From Candidatus Gastranaerophilales bacterium (GTDB lineage: Bacteria; Cyanobacteriota; Vampirovibrionia; Gastranaerophilales; Gastranaerophilaceae): a stretch of DNA of 64,000 nucleotides. The stretch covers positions 62,001 through 126,000 of the forward strand of contig CALUVL010000003.1 of the NCBI GenBank assembly GCA_944324225.1, given 5' to 3'. The notes beneath the pieces are model-generated. The model was not told the origin of the DNA. It ran no database searches and saw only the letters and a list, made by a program, of their open reading frames with translations. Both the position numbers and the translations under genes were made by a program. Shown piece after piece: positions 16,060-24,833 of this stretch. How positions within the stretch are numbered: the stretch's first letter is position 1; the number at the start of each line of letters is the position of its first letter.

Positions 16060-16689
16060 ATGATAGAATTAGCTGTATTACTATTTCTGATTGTTTTAAT
16101 GGTTTCGGGGTTTATTTATTTATTCTGCAAGAGAGTAATATATAAACTTAACCGTCGTGTGCTTGCACGTAATATGGCTCTTATTAAAAACGGACGATAC
16201 CTTCAAAAGGTTGAGTCGTTAAGCGAAGCAGAAATCAGAGAAAAACTTATATATCCGTTTTTTATGGTGTTAGGCTACAATACTTATGATATGAGAGAAT
16301 TCCAGAGTTTTGTCGGCAGAAACGGCAGTATGCCGGATTATCTGGTCAAAAAATGGGATCACAGCAAATTCTGCAAGACTGCACTCGCAATAAAATACAT
16401 TGATTTTAGCGAGGATGACGTGGATTTTGACGCTAAAATCTGCAAAGATAAGGCCGGAAATCCTCTAAATATAAATGAAATGTCAGATAAGGTATATTTC
16501 AAATCCGAATATTATATTTTGACAAACGGGTATCTTTATTTATTCTATAACAGACGCGATAAAAAGTGTAAAGATAACTTTATCTTCAGTTTTAATGTAA
16601 AAAACTATTCAAAGGCAGATGCATCAGAACTTGCGCATTATACAAAACAATGTCTGTTTCTGGAAATTTCAGACGTGTACCGTGTGTAG
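16060..16689 (+). CDS. Membrane-anchored protein with HsdR-N-like domain
   Basis: About 209 aa. One transmembrane helix (about residues 2-22) is followed by a soluble domain that starts with L-S-E-A-E-I-R-E-K-L-I-Y-P-F and L-G-Y. This resembles the start of type I restriction HsdR N-terminal (PD-D/ExK-fold) domains. A-I-K-Y-I (about 117) may correspond to the nuclease E-x-K, but the acidic partner is not clear, so activity is doubtful. No hsdM or hsdS is nearby. The frame extends to GTG 16039. I prefer ATG 16060, which opens directly on the helix; neither start has a good ribosome site. Confidence 0.6.
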   Translation: MIELAVLLFLIVLMVSGFIYLFCKRVIYKLNRRVLARNMALIKNGRYLQKVESLSEAEIREKLIYPFFMVLGYNTYDMREFQSFVGRNGSMPDYLVKKWDHSKFCKTALAIKYIDFSEDDVDFDAKICKDKAGNPLNINEMSDKVYFKSEYYILTNGYLYLFYNRRDKKCKDNFIFSFNVKNYSKADASELAHYTKQCLFLEISDVYRV

Positions 16690-16774
16690 TTAAGATTATG
16701 TAAAGATAGTGGCAATTAATTATTTAGTGTGTATAATTAGCTTATCGTATGATGAGATTACACAAGGAATAACT

Positions 16775-17575
16775 ATGCAGCAGCAATTGGAAAGACCGGA
16801 AAGAAGACAGATTAAAAATATAGATTTCAACTGCGATTTGGCGCAGAGTTTCGGTGTCTATAAGAATAATGCGGAATACGGACTTCTTGATTATGTAAGT
16901 TCTGTTAATATTTCCTGCGGCTTTCACGCAGGGGACCCTCTGACTATCAGAAACGCACTTCTTGCAGCAAAAGAGAAAAACATTGTTGTGGGCGCTCATA
17001 TTGGATATGACGATATTCAAGGGTTTGGATACCGTGCTATGGAGCTGGATGAAGACGAAATTGAAGCACTTGTTCTGTATCAGGTCGGGGCAATTATGTC
17101 TTTTGCAAAAAGCTACAAGATGGAAATAGAACATGTACGTCCTCACGGGGCAATGTACAGACAGGCTGCTGAAAATTTTCAGTTTTCATGTGCTGTAGCA
17201 AAGGCTGTTAAAAAATGTTCTCAGTGGCTTGTTTATTACGGCGCATCAGGTGACGTTATTCAAAAAACAGGTGAGTATGTAAATATTCCTATTGCACAGG
17301 AAATAAATCTTGAAAAAACTTATAATGTTGACGGAACAGTTGACTTTGCAGAAAAAGATAATGAAAGTGCCTTTGATTATATTGCAAGACTGAGAACTCT
17401 TCTGAATTACTCTCAAGTTTCAAATAAAGAAGGCGGAAAAACTTTTGTAACAGCCGATACAGTTCATTTTTCCGGTAAAGTGCACAATATTATAGAAATA
17501 GCAAAAGAGGCTAAAAATATAATTCAGCCGGTGCCTGTAAATTACAAAAATGTGTGCGAATCCGGCTGGGTGTAA
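16775..17575 (+). CDS. pxpA: LamB/YcsF family protein (5-oxoprolinase subunit A-like)
   Basis: A 266-aa protein of the PxpA/YcsF family; PxpA with PxpB and PxpC cleaves 5-oxoproline using ATP. Visible motifs are D-F-N-C-D-L-A-Q-S-F-G (start), N-I-S-C-G-F-H-A-G-D-P (about 48-58), G-A-H-I-G-Y-D-D (about 78) and H-V-R-P-H-G-A-M-Y (about 122). The usual D-L-G-E reads D-L-A-Q here. No pxpB or pxpC lies in the window. The ATG at 16775 has AAGGA upstream; the frame continues to 16709 without support. Confidence 0.8.
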   Translation: MQQQLERPERRQIKNIDFNCDLAQSFGVYKNNAEYGLLDYVSSVNISCGFHAGDPLTIRNALLAAKEKNIVVGAHIGYDDIQGFGYRAMELDEDEIEALVLYQVGAIMSFAKSYKMEIEHVRPHGAMYRQAAENFQFSCAVAKAVKKCSQWLVYYGASGDVIQKTGEYVNIPIAQEINLEKTYNVDGTVDFAEKDNESAFDYIARLRTLLNYSQVSNKEGGKTFVTADTVHFSGKVHNIIEIAKEAKNIIQPVPVNYKNVCESGWV

Positions 17576-17605
17576 ATATTAAAATATAAATAGGGATGAA
17601 AATAA

Positions 17606-18970
17606 ATGAAAAGTTTTAAAAATAGTATGAAAATACCAAAAGATGCCGCATGGCTAATTCCGGGATTGCAGGTAAAACGCTGGTTTGCCATGATTTTTCT
17701 CGGCGCCCTTGTGATGACAATAGGTTTTTTGATACTGTTTGATATTAAACCTGTATTCTATACAATGATGTTCATTAGAAAAGTTGCAATGACGGTATCG
17801 TCTGAATGGCTTGCTTTTGCGATGGTAATGTTCGGAGCCGGAATATTTTTTAAAGGCTGGCAAAAGACAAATATCTCTATGCTCGGGTTGAATCCAGATA
17901 AAGCAGGTGACAGTATTCTTGAAGCATTGTATAGACGCCGTAAATTGAATAAAGGGCCTAAAATCGTTGCTGTGGGCGGCGGTACAGGGCTTTCGATGCT
18001 GTTAAAAGGTATAAAACATATTACAAATAATATTACGGCCGTTGTAACGGTAGGCGATGACGGCGGAAGTTCAGGCAGACTTAGAGAAGATATGGGAATT
18101 CTTCCTCCGGGAGACATCAGAAACTGTATTGCGGCTCTTGCCGATGACGAAGATTTGATTACAAAATTATTCCAGTATCGTTTTAAATCAGGTGAAGGTC
18201 TTGAAGGTCACAGTTTCGGAAATTTATTTTTGACAGCCCTGTGCGCAATTACAGGTGATATGGTACGCGCTGTCAAAGAATCATCAAACGTTCTTTCCAT
18301 CAGAGGCCGTGTTCTGCCGTCTACTCTTGATGATATGAAGCTTGTTGCAGAAATGCAGGACGGCCGTATTATCCACGGTGAATCAAACATCCCTGAGGCT
18401 CATGGTAAAATTAAAAGGCTTTATACAGATCCGAAAAATTGCAGAGCTTTAGTTGATGTTATTGCGGCTATAAAAGAAGCCGATTTGATAATTTTAGGCC
18501 CCGGAAGCCTTTACACAAGTGTTATCCCCAATCTTTTGATAGAAGAAATAGCGTATGAAATAGCGCAATCACACGCAAAAAAAATCTATGTCTGCAATAT
18601 TATGACCCAGCCCGGAGAAACAGATAATTATAAGGTTTCTGACCATGTAAGAGCCTTGATGCAGCATGCAAACAGTAGAAATATTATCGATGCTGTGCTT
18701 GTAAATGACTGTATTCCTGCAAATATGGCTAAAAAATATGAACTTGCAGGTTCTTATCCTGTTAAGCTTGATGTTGAAAATTTGAGAAATCTCGGCGTCA
18801 AAATTTTTGCCAAAAAATTGATAGAAGACAGCCGTGAAGGTCTTGTCAGACACAGTTCAACACGTGTGGCAAGGGCTATTTACTACTGGTTCAGAAAAGA
18901 ATTGAAAACGGAGAAACCTCATTTTTTTTCAAATAAAGAGCAGGTAAAAAAAGAATGTGTGCTCAAATAA
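17606..18970 (+). CDS. yvcK: YvcK/CofD-like UDP-GlcNAc-binding protein
   Basis: A 454-aa protein. Two N-terminal hydrophobic helices (about 28-50 and 65-90) precede the YvcK domain: V-A-V-G-G-G-T-G-L-S (about 121), V-G-D-D-G-G-S-S-G-R-L-R (about 148), P-P-G-D-I-R-N (about 168), G-H-S-F-G-N-L (about 202) and G-P-G-S-L-Y-T-S (about 302). YvcK proteins control central carbon flux to the cell wall and bind UDP-sugars; CofD relatives bind coenzyme F420 precursors, but the membrane-anchored form is typical of YvcK. It overlaps panB by 16 nt. Confidence 0.9.
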   Translation: MKSFKNSMKIPKDAAWLIPGLQVKRWFAMIFLGALVMTIGFLILFDIKPVFYTMMFIRKVAMTVSSEWLAFAMVMFGAGIFFKGWQKTNISMLGLNPDKAGDSILEALYRRRKLNKGPKIVAVGGGTGLSMLLKGIKHITNNITAVVTVGDDGGSSGRLREDMGILPPGDIRNCIAALADDEDLITKLFQYRFKSGEGLEGHSFGNLFLTALCAITGDMVRAVKESSNVLSIRGRVLPSTLDDMKLVAEMQDGRIIHGESNIPEAHGKIKRLYTDPKNCRALVDVIAAIKEADLIILGPGSLYTSVIPNLLIEEIAYEIAQSHAKKIYVCNIMTQPGETDNYKVSDHVRALMQHANSRNIIDAVLVNDCIPANMAKKYELAGSYPVKLDVENLRNLGVKIFAKKLIEDSREGLVRHSSTRVARAIYYWFRKELKTEKPHFFSNKEQVKKECVLK

Positions 18971-19767
18971 TTAAAAAAGTAAATGTCAAGAATTTGCAAG
19001 GGTTAAAACTTAAAGGCGAAAAGTTTTCTGTTTTGACGGCTTACGACTATTCAACCGCTAAATATCTTGATGAAGCAGGAATTGATGTTATTTTAATAGG
19101 CGACAGTCTTGCGATGGTGGCTCTGGGATATGAAACAACGCATTCTGTCGGAGTTGAAGAGATGAAAATCTTCACAAAAGCAGTTGCTAAAGGTGTTTCA
19201 AGGGCGCTTGTAATAACAGATATGCCGTTTTTAAGCTATCATACGGACATTGCTTCAGCCGTTCAAAATTGCGGTGAGATGATAAAACTCGGCGCAAACG
19301 GTGTTAAAATAGAGGGTTATGGTGATTATATCGAAGAAGTTGTAACAAGGCTTGTTGAGACCGGAATTCCTGTAATGGCGCATCTTGGTTTTACCCCTCA
19401 GTTTTTGAATACTCTAGGCGGTTACAAAATTCAGGGGAAAACTCAAGAAGCTGCAGATGAAATTCTAAAACAGGCAAAACGTTTGGAAGATGCCGGAGCT
19501 TTTTCGGTAGTTTTGGAGATGGTTCCTCAGGAAAGCGCAAAGTATATTACCGAAAACCTTACAATCCCGACAATTTCGTGCGGAGCCGGAAAATACTGCG
19601 ATGCGCAGGTTCTTGTATCTGACGATGTATTTGGCAAGTATAGCGACTTTACACCTAAGTTTGCCAGAAAATACGGTGATATGAAATCTTTGATTCTTGA
19701 TTGCGCAAGCAAATTTGACGAAGATGTCAAAAGCGGGAAATTTCCTGCTGAAAATGAAGTGTTTTAA
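18955..19767 (+). CDS. panB: 3-methyl-2-oxobutanoate hydroxymethyltransferase
   Basis: A 270-aa TIM-barrel enzyme of pantothenate synthesis. It transfers the hydroxymethyl group from methylene-THF to alpha-ketoisovalerate, giving ketopantoate. Motifs include L-T-A-Y-D-Y (about 27), I-L-I-G-D-S-L (about 46, Mg-binding Asp), V-I-T-D-M-P-F (about 87), G-A-N-G-V-K-I-E-G (about 113), H-L-G-F-T-P-Q (about 144) and V-L-E-M-V-P (about 186, catalytic Glu). The start lies inside the end of yvcK. panC follows one gene later. Confidence 0.96.
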   Translation: MCAQIIKKVNVKNLQGLKLKGEKFSVLTAYDYSTAKYLDEAGIDVILIGDSLAMVALGYETTHSVGVEEMKIFTKAVAKGVSRALVITDMPFLSYHTDIASAVQNCGEMIKLGANGVKIEGYGDYIEEVVTRLVETGIPVMAHLGFTPQFLNTLGGYKIQGKTQEAADEILKQAKRLEDAGAFSVVLEMVPQESAKYITENLTIPTISCGAGKYCDAQVLVSDDVFGKYSDFTPKFARKYGDMKSLILDCASKFDEDVKSGKFPAENEVF

Positions 19768-19783
19768 AGTATAAGGAGAGGGT

Positions 19784-20530
19784 ATGATTGCGGGAGATTT
19801 GTTGATTACTGTTGTGGTAATGGTATTGCTTTCAACAATAGCTGTGCTTCTTTTGTTGTATATTCTGGTCATTACCGGTGTGAAATTTTACGAGAATAAA
19901 AAACTGCAGATTTCTCCTGTGAATATCGTGATTGTGTTAATTTCTCTATTTATTTTATACCTCGGGCTTCCGTTCTGGTTTTTGAAGGCTGCGTACTCGG
20001 CAGAAGGTGAAAATGCAGAAACTTTACATAAAGTTTCAATTAATACGGCATTGCTGCCTTCTGTCAGATCGTTTATGAAAGCGGAATTAGGGGCATATTA
20101 TATGCGGATTTTTGAAGGCGAAAAAGCGATTAAGGCTTTTGAAGATTCTATGAAAATACAGGAGAACAAACATTCCTCAGTTATGCTTTGTATGCTTTAT
20201 TCATTTAAAGGAGACAGAGAAAATGCAGTTGATATGTGTTTAAAGACCGGCATGCATCAGCTTGCGGCTGTGAATTACAGTCTGAAAAAAGATTATGAAA
20301 AGTCGCTTAATATTATAAATAGAGAAATAGAATCTGATAAAGATGAATGCTGGAATTACGCCGTAAGAGCTTCTGTAAACAGAAAACTCGGGAAAAAAGA
20401 TTTATTTGAACGGGATTACAAAAATGCAAAATCATTATGTCCGGGAAATGCAGCACTTGACAAGCTTTATAAGGATGAAAATTACTACGAAAACGTCTAT
20501 AATCAAAAGAAAAAAGAATTCAGATTTTAA
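19784..20530 (+). CDS. Membrane-anchored TPR-like protein
   Basis: A 248-aa protein of unknown function. Two hydrophobic helices (about 6-33 and 46-66) are followed by a helical domain with a TPR-like pattern (G-A-Y-Y-M-R-I-F-E-G-E-K-A-I-K-A-F-E, then Y-S-L-K-K-D-Y-E-K-S-L). AAGGAGAGG precedes the ATG. It sits between panB and panC, with tight spacing after panB, but nothing shows a role in pantothenate synthesis. Confidence 0.75.
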   Translation: MIAGDLLITVVVMVLLSTIAVLLLLYILVITGVKFYENKKLQISPVNIVIVLISLFILYLGLPFWFLKAAYSAEGENAETLHKVSINTALLPSVRSFMKAELGAYYMRIFEGEKAIKAFEDSMKIQENKHSSVMLCMLYSFKGDRENAVDMCLKTGMHQLAAVNYSLKKDYEKSLNIINREIESDKDECWNYAVRASVNRKLGKKDLFERDYKNAKSLCPGNAALDKLYKDENYYENVYNQKKKEFRF

Positions 20531-20577
20531 ATTTAAAAAAAACTTTGTGCTATAATCTCAGTAAGAGGTGAGAGAAA

Positions 20578-21438
20578 ATGTTACTACATACAATAGCTGA
20601 AGTAAGAGAAAAAGTTAGAGAATGGAAAAAACAAGGCTTAACAGTCGGACTTGTTCCGACAATGGGGGCACTTCATAAAGGGCACCTCAGCCTGATTAAA
20701 AAAAGTGTTGAAAAATGCGACAGAACAGTGATTTCGGTTTTTGTAAACCCTATTCAATTCTGCCCTGGCGAGGACTTTGAAAAATACCCCAGAACTCTGG
20801 ATGCGGATACAAAACTGGCAGAAGACGCAGGTGTAGATATAGTTTTTGCGCCGTCTGCAGAAGAGATGTACAGCAAAGACCATATTATGTCAAATGATTT
20901 TTTGACCTACGTCATTCCTCCGTTTTTTTATGTGAATAAACTTTGCGGAAAATCACGTGTGGGGCATTTTGACGGTGTTTGCACTGTGGTAAATAAGTTG
21001 TTTAATATTGTACAGCCGGATTTTGCGTTTTTCGGCGAAAAAGACAGGCAGCAGTTAATAATTATTAAGAAAATGGTTAAGGATTTGAACATCCCGTTAG
21101 AAATAATTCCCTGCCCGATTGTTCGTGAAGATGACGGTCTTGCAATGAGTTCAAGGAATAAATACCTCAATCCGGAACAGCGAAAAGAAGCTCTTGTTCT
21201 TAAAGATATTTTATTTAACATAAAATCATGCTATAATTCAGGAGTAAAAGATGTGAAAGCTTTGACAGAAACTGCTTATGCATTTCTAAAATCCTGTCAT
21301 GAGCTTGAGTATCTTGAGTTCCGTGATAAGAATGATTTGGAACAAAAAGATACGGCAGATAAGGATACTATTGTTTTTATCGCATTGAAAATAGGTACGG
21401 TAAGGTTAATAGACAATATATCGTTGGAAGATAGTTAG
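20578..21438 (+). CDS. panC: Pantothenate synthetase
   Basis: A 286-aa ATP-dependent ligase joining pantoate and beta-alanine. V-P-T-M-G-A-L-H-K-G-H-L-S-L (about 26-39) carries the HIGH-like ATP site. V-F-V-N-P-I-Q-F (about 57), F-F-G-E-K-D-R-Q-Q (about 153) and M-S-S-R-N-K-Y-L (about 190, KMSKS-equivalent) are all present. AGAGGTGAG precedes the ATG. With panB and panD (51450-51806) this window encodes most of the route to pantothenate. Confidence 0.97.
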   Translation: MLLHTIAEVREKVREWKKQGLTVGLVPTMGALHKGHLSLIKKSVEKCDRTVISVFVNPIQFCPGEDFEKYPRTLDADTKLAEDAGVDIVFAPSAEEMYSKDHIMSNDFLTYVIPPFFYVNKLCGKSRVGHFDGVCTVVNKLFNIVQPDFAFFGEKDRQQLIIIKKMVKDLNIPLEIIPCPIVREDDGLAMSSRNKYLNPEQRKEALVLKDILFNIKSCYNSGVKDVKALTETAYAFLKSCHELEYLEFRDKNDLEQKDTADKDTIVFIALKIGTVRLIDNISLEDS

Positions 21439-21463
21439 AAAAAATTGTTATAAAGAGGAATGT

Positions 21464-22387
21464 ATGCTCCAGCTTTTTAATTTAATAAAAAAAATTTTAA
21501 GAATGTTTATGGATGTGGCATTTATGTCTCAGATCATACTTATGGTAATTGTATTTGCCTTTGTGATGTACTGGTTTTTTGACGTAATAAATTGCCAGTA
21601 TCTGGCTTTTTTAACACCTGTAGCTGATAATATTTCCAACTTTATGCATCAATATTTTGCGGATTCGCTAAGTAAAGGCGCAACGAAAACAGATGGATCA
21701 TTATTTATATTTATAATGATTTTGCTTGTTACAATAGGCGCCCTGACACAGCTTAAGGCTTTTGCAATTGCAGCAGCAAAAAAAGTTGTAAGAATAATAG
21801 ATAAAATAAAAATAAAAAATGAAGATGAATTTAATGCGCAACTAAGAGCAGAAGCAGATCAGGCAATTTTAGCATACCGTAATGTAATTTTGATAACCAA
21901 ATTCTCTGCAAAAAGACGAGTTGTTGATGATACCCGTACCGAAGAAGAAAAAGCAAAAGAAAGTGAAGAAATGCAGGACAAGCTGGTTTGTGAATTTTAC
22001 AACAGAATAAAAAGTGCGCCTTGTTGTAAATTTGCAAAAAATGGAGATCAGCTTGTTGTTACACTTAAGGGGTTTACACATGTAGACAAGCTTCTTTATT
22101 ATGTAGATAAATCACTTGAAGATTTACGTACAGAAATGCGAAAAGACGGCTGGATTTTAAGATCTTATTCGGCCATTGATGCTTTTGACGATAAAGCATT
22201 GTTGAAAGATGTATATTTTGATCTTCAAATTCTTTTAAAACTTAACCTTTATAACGAAATTATTTGTTACGGCAATTTTTGTAATAGATATTATATGGAA
22301 CCTAAGAATCTTTTCGAAGCTTATTTGAAAGGTGTGTATGACACGACTGAACCTGAAAACGTCTGGACTTTAGTTAAAAAATATTAA
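21464..22387 (+). CDS. Membrane protein of unknown function
   Basis: A 307-aa protein. Hydrophobic helices at about 18-42 and 80-103 are followed by a basic helical stretch and a cytosolic C-terminal domain of about 170 residues. A charged T-E-E-E-K-A-K-E-S-E-E segment sits at about 163-174. I recognise no family. AAGAGG supports the start. It may be the last gene of the panB-panC unit, with the rplJL leader following it. Confidence 0.65.
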   Translation: MLQLFNLIKKILRMFMDVAFMSQIILMVIVFAFVMYWFFDVINCQYLAFLTPVADNISNFMHQYFADSLSKGATKTDGSLFIFIMILLVTIGALTQLKAFAIAAAKKVVRIIDKIKIKNEDEFNAQLRAEADQAILAYRNVILITKFSAKRRVVDDTRTEEEKAKESEEMQDKLVCEFYNRIKSAPCCKFAKNGDQLVVTLKGFTHVDKLLYYVDKSLEDLRTEMRKDGWILRSYSAIDAFDDKALLKDVYFDLQILLKLNLYNEIICYGNFCNRYYMEPKNLFEAYLKGVYDTTEPENVWTLVKKY

Positions 22388-22633
22388 GCACTACTTGATT
22401 TTTAGTTTTATTTAATGTAGCATAATTGTAAAACCGCAGACAATTAGCCGGCATCAGCCGTTAAATGCATAAGCAGCTAATCGAGGTTGCACTGGCAATT
22501 TATTATTCCGGATTCACGGTTAAAATAATTCAAAATGTGTGATTTTGCGGTTAGGATGCGCAAAATCTTTTTAGTATGTAAAGGTTTTGCGGTGCCAAAA
22601 CAAAAGGTCGATACAAAATATAAGGAGCGAAAA
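22388..22633 (+). promoter_or_regulatory. L10 leader with attenuator
   Basis: About 245 nt of leader before rplJ. It contains several short stems and a clear attenuator: GATTTTGCG (22541-22549) pairs perfectly with CGCAAAATC (22559-22567), followed by five T. Just after it, GTTTTG-CGGTGC-CAAAAC (about 22583-22601) repeats the TTTTGCGG word and could compete. In known systems L10 (with L7/L12) binds such leaders to control its own operon; here that is inference. Confidence 0.7.
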
Positions 22634-23155
22634 ATGTCAACAAAACAATTCAAACAAGAAAAAATTGATGCTCTTAAATCAAAATTGGAAAAAGCAAAAG
22701 TTGCAGTAGTTACCGAATACAAAGGATATACTGTAGAAGAAATCACTAATCTCAGACGTGCTCTTCAAAAAGAAGGCGGAGATTATATGGTAACTAAAAA
22801 CACTCTGGCTAAAATTGCCGTAAAAGGTACCGATTTTGAAATTCTTAATGATACATTCAAAGGACCAATCGCTTTGGCCTTCGGTTATGAAGATCAGGTT
22901 AGTCCAGCCAAAATTGTTGCAAAATTCATCAAAGATAACAAAAAAGGTGTAATTTTAGGCGCAGCTTTAGATGGCAAATTGTTATCAGATAAAGAAGCCG
23001 AAGCTCTTGCAAAACTTCCTTCAAAAGAAGAACTTATTGCAAAAATTCTCGGTTCTATCAATTCACCGGCATCAGGTATTGCAAATTCTGTCAATGCAGT
23101 TATGGCTCAACTTACAAGAGCTATGGCAGCTGTCAGAGATCAAAAAGCTGCTTAG
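22634..23155 (+). CDS. rplJ: 50S ribosomal protein L10
   Basis: A 173-aa stalk-base protein that anchors L7/L12 dimers and contacts 23S rRNA. V-T-E-Y-K-G-Y-T-V-E-E (about 28-38), L-R-R-A-L-Q-K-E-G and V-T-K-N-T-L are L10 signatures; the C-terminal helix carries the L7/L12 binding part. The frame runs back to 22535, but AAGGAG and family length fix the ATG at 22634. It lies directly ahead of rplL. Confidence 0.97.
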   Translation: MSTKQFKQEKIDALKSKLEKAKVAVVTEYKGYTVEEITNLRRALQKEGGDYMVTKNTLAKIAVKGTDFEILNDTFKGPIALAFGYEDQVSPAKIVAKFIKDNKKGVILGAALDGKLLSDKEAEALAKLPSKEELIAKILGSINSPASGIANSVNAVMAQLTRAMAAVRDQKAA

Positions 23156-23233
23156 TGAGGAGCTTTTTGAAATGTGCATAGCGCAAACAATATTACCAAG
23201 TACACAATAACAAATAATAAAAGGAGAAAACAA

Positions 23234-23611
23234 ATGAGTAATGTAGAATCAATCTTAGAAGCAATTGAAAAATTAACTTTGCTTGAAGCAGCAGAATTAG
23301 TAAAAGCTATGGAAGAAAAATTCGGCGTATCAGCTGCAGCTCCTGTTGCAGTAGCAGCCGCAGCTCCAGCAGCAGCTGGTGAAGCAGCTGCTGAAGAAGC
23401 TTCTGAAGTATCTGTTATTTTGGCAGCAGCAGGTGCTAACAAAATCGCTGTATTGAAAGAAGTTCGTGCTATCACAGGTCTTGGCTTGAAAGAAGCTAAA
23501 GATTTAGTAGATGGTGCTCCAAAACCTGTTAAAGAAGGCATCAAAAAAGAAGATGCTGAAGCTATCAAAAAACAGCTTGAAGCAGCTGGCGCTACTGTTG
23601 AAATCAAGTAG
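23234..23611 (+). CDS. rplL: 50S ribosomal protein L7/L12
   Basis: A 125-aa stalk protein that recruits translation factors. The N-terminal dimer domain ([12 protein letters not shown]) is joined by an Ala-rich hinge (about 34-56) to the C-terminal domain with K-I-A-V-L-K-E-V-R and [17 protein letters not shown] precedes ATG 23234; upstream in-frame codons are leader. Confidence 0.97.
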   Translation: MSNVESILEAIEKLTLLEAAELVKAMEEKFGVSAAAPVAVAAAAPAAAGEAAAEEASEVSVILAAAGANKIAVLKEVRAITGLGLKEAKDLVDGAPKPVKEGIKKEDAEAIKKQLEAAGATVEIK

Positions 23612-23631
23612 TTTGATTTTAAATAAAACAT

Positions 23632-23663
23632 AAAAGTCCCTGTGAATTTCACAGGGACTTTTT
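23632..23663 (+). terminator. rplJL terminator
   Basis: AAAGTCCCTGTGAA pairs with TTCACAGGGACTTT around one or two loop bases, followed by a T-run. It ends the rplJ-rplL unit. Confidence 0.9.
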
Positions 23664-23693
23664 TATAGTATAAATTTTTATAAAAAATTACAT

Positions 23694-23924
23694 TTATATA
23701 ACAAAATTAAATAATTCTCTAATATCTATTTCAAATGCTTTGGCGATAGCTTCAAGGTTTTTTACAGTAATATTGCTTTCTCCTCTTTCTACCATTCCTA
23801 TAAAATTTCGATTAAGTTCTGCAAGCTCAGCAAGTTTCTCCTGAGACATTTTCCGCTTCATTCTTTCAAGCCGGATTTTCTGCCCCAATTTTTCGGTTAA
23901 ATCAGTATGAGTTTGTTTTTTCAT
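23694..23924 (-). CDS. XRE family transcriptional regulator
   Basis: A 76-aa single-domain helix-turn-helix protein (L-G-Q-K-I-R-x-E-R-x-x-K-x-x-S-Q-E-K-L-A-E-L, then N-R-N-F-I-G-M-V-E-R-G). An ATG six codons upstream (23942) is possible; neither start has a strong ribosome site. It is divergent from a pair of secreted paralogues (24221 and 24834). An imperfect inverted repeat in between (23955-23997) may be its operator. Confidence 0.8.
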   Translation of the reverse strand: MKKQTHTDLTEKLGQKIRLERMKRKMSQEKLAELAELNRNFIGMVERGESNITVKNLEAIAKAFEIDIRELFNFVI

Positions 23925-23954
23925 ACTATTTATTCTAAACATCCGTGTATTGAC

Positions 23955-23997
23955 TTGCTACCTAATATCATGTTAATATGTAAAATATACTAGGCAA
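23955..23997. promoter_or_regulatory. Possible XRE operator (imperfect inverted repeat)
   Basis: TTGCTACCTAATAT near 23955-23968 and ATATACTAGGCAA (23985-23997) are imperfect inverted copies flanking an AT-rich core upstream of the XRE gene. A second, exact 9-bp stem (ATATTTCCT/AGGAAATAT, 24045-24072) lies further along the same gap. Confidence 0.3.
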
Positions 23998-24160
23998 TTA
24001 GTTGATTTTCTATAAATTATTAATTTTTAAAAAGAGTGATAAAGATATTTCCTATCATAGCTAAGGAAATATATGTGGTATGAGTCATAGCATACTGCAA
24101 GTTTACAGAGGTGAATGCTCCTTTTTTGTTTAAAAAAGTCACCTCTTTTTCTTTGTAGAA

Positions 24161-24189
24161 TTGTCTAAGCACGTGCTGTATGATATAAT
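24161..24189 (+). promoter_or_regulatory. Promoter of secreted protein gene
   Basis: TTGTCT (24161-24166) and TATAAT (24184-24189) are separated by 17 bp. The promoter lies in front of the TTG start at 24221, ruling out the longer open frame that begins inside the -35 box. Confidence 0.7.
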
Positions 24190-24220
24190 TTATAGGTACA
24201 TATTAAAGGAGATAGATATT

Positions 24221-24673
24221 TTGTTGCAAAAAGTTTTAATTATAGCAATATTGTTTTTGGCAATTTGTATGCTGAGTGTTTTCTGTATTGCCTCGGCGGA
24301 AGTGGCGCAATCTTCAAATAAATCACAGTATTCGGCAAAATTTATCTCAAATCTGGTCAAGTGCAAAAAATACAAGGAAGAAATTCCTATGGAATTTTTC
24401 GGGATGCCGGTTACACCGACGCTTGTTGTTGATGGCTGGCAGAATGGCAAGTGTGTGTATTCAAACTTTCCTAAAGAATCACCGGAAAGCAAATATACGT
24501 GTTATTTTACAAAGGCTCAGCTGAAAGAAATTTTAGAAACCAGCAAGAAAGATCAAAGTCAAGAAGAAACTTATGAAGAAAACGGAATTCGCTATACCGC
24601 AGATCCGATGTCGATTTTGTTCACAAAATATCTGAATGACGGTGTGACCTGCAAAATGCCAGAAGATAAATAA
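24221..24673 (+). CDS. Secreted four-cysteine protein, paralogue A
   Basis: A 150-aa protein of unknown function. The TTG start at 24221 follows AAAGGAG by 9 nt and opens directly on a signal peptide (hydrophobic core about residues 3-20, A-S-A near 26). The mature part shares four Cys with the next gene: L-V-K-C-K-K-Y-K-E-E, G-K-C-V-Y, Y-T-C-Y-F and the final V-T-C-K. Shared V-D-G-W, F-T-K-A-Q-L-K-E-I and S-K-K-D-Q also mark the family. Probably periplasmic or extracellular with two disulfides. Divergent from an XRE gene. Confidence 0.75.
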   Translation: MLQKVLIIAILFLAICMLSVFCIASAEVAQSSNKSQYSAKFISNLVKCKKYKEEIPMEFFGMPVTPTLVVDGWQNGKCVYSNFPKESPESKYTCYFTKAQLKEILETSKKDQSQEETYEENGIRYTADPMSILFTKYLNDGVTCKMPEDK

Positions 24674-24707
24674 AGGGATAGCCAATAATATTCTGTTTTC
24701 CTGCCGT

Positions 24708-24736
24708 TTGACAGAATGAATGAAATATGATATATT
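24708..24736 (+). promoter_or_regulatory. Promoter of second secreted protein gene
   Basis: TTGACA (24708-24713, consensus) and TATATT (24731-24736) with a 17-bp spacer. Paralogue B thus has its own strong promoter and is not only a co-transcript of paralogue A. Confidence 0.8.
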
Positions 24737-24833
24737 CACTACATCAGTGAGTAACAGGCGGAACAAGATGTATTCAAAATCGTCAGGAACTCATATTTAA
24801 TACAGCATATCTCATCTATGCAAGGGGGGGAAA

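Noticed and set aside
23152-23652. Ala/Ser-rich minus-strand frame across rplL
   Set aside because: Antisense of the Ala-rich hinge and body of L7/L12.
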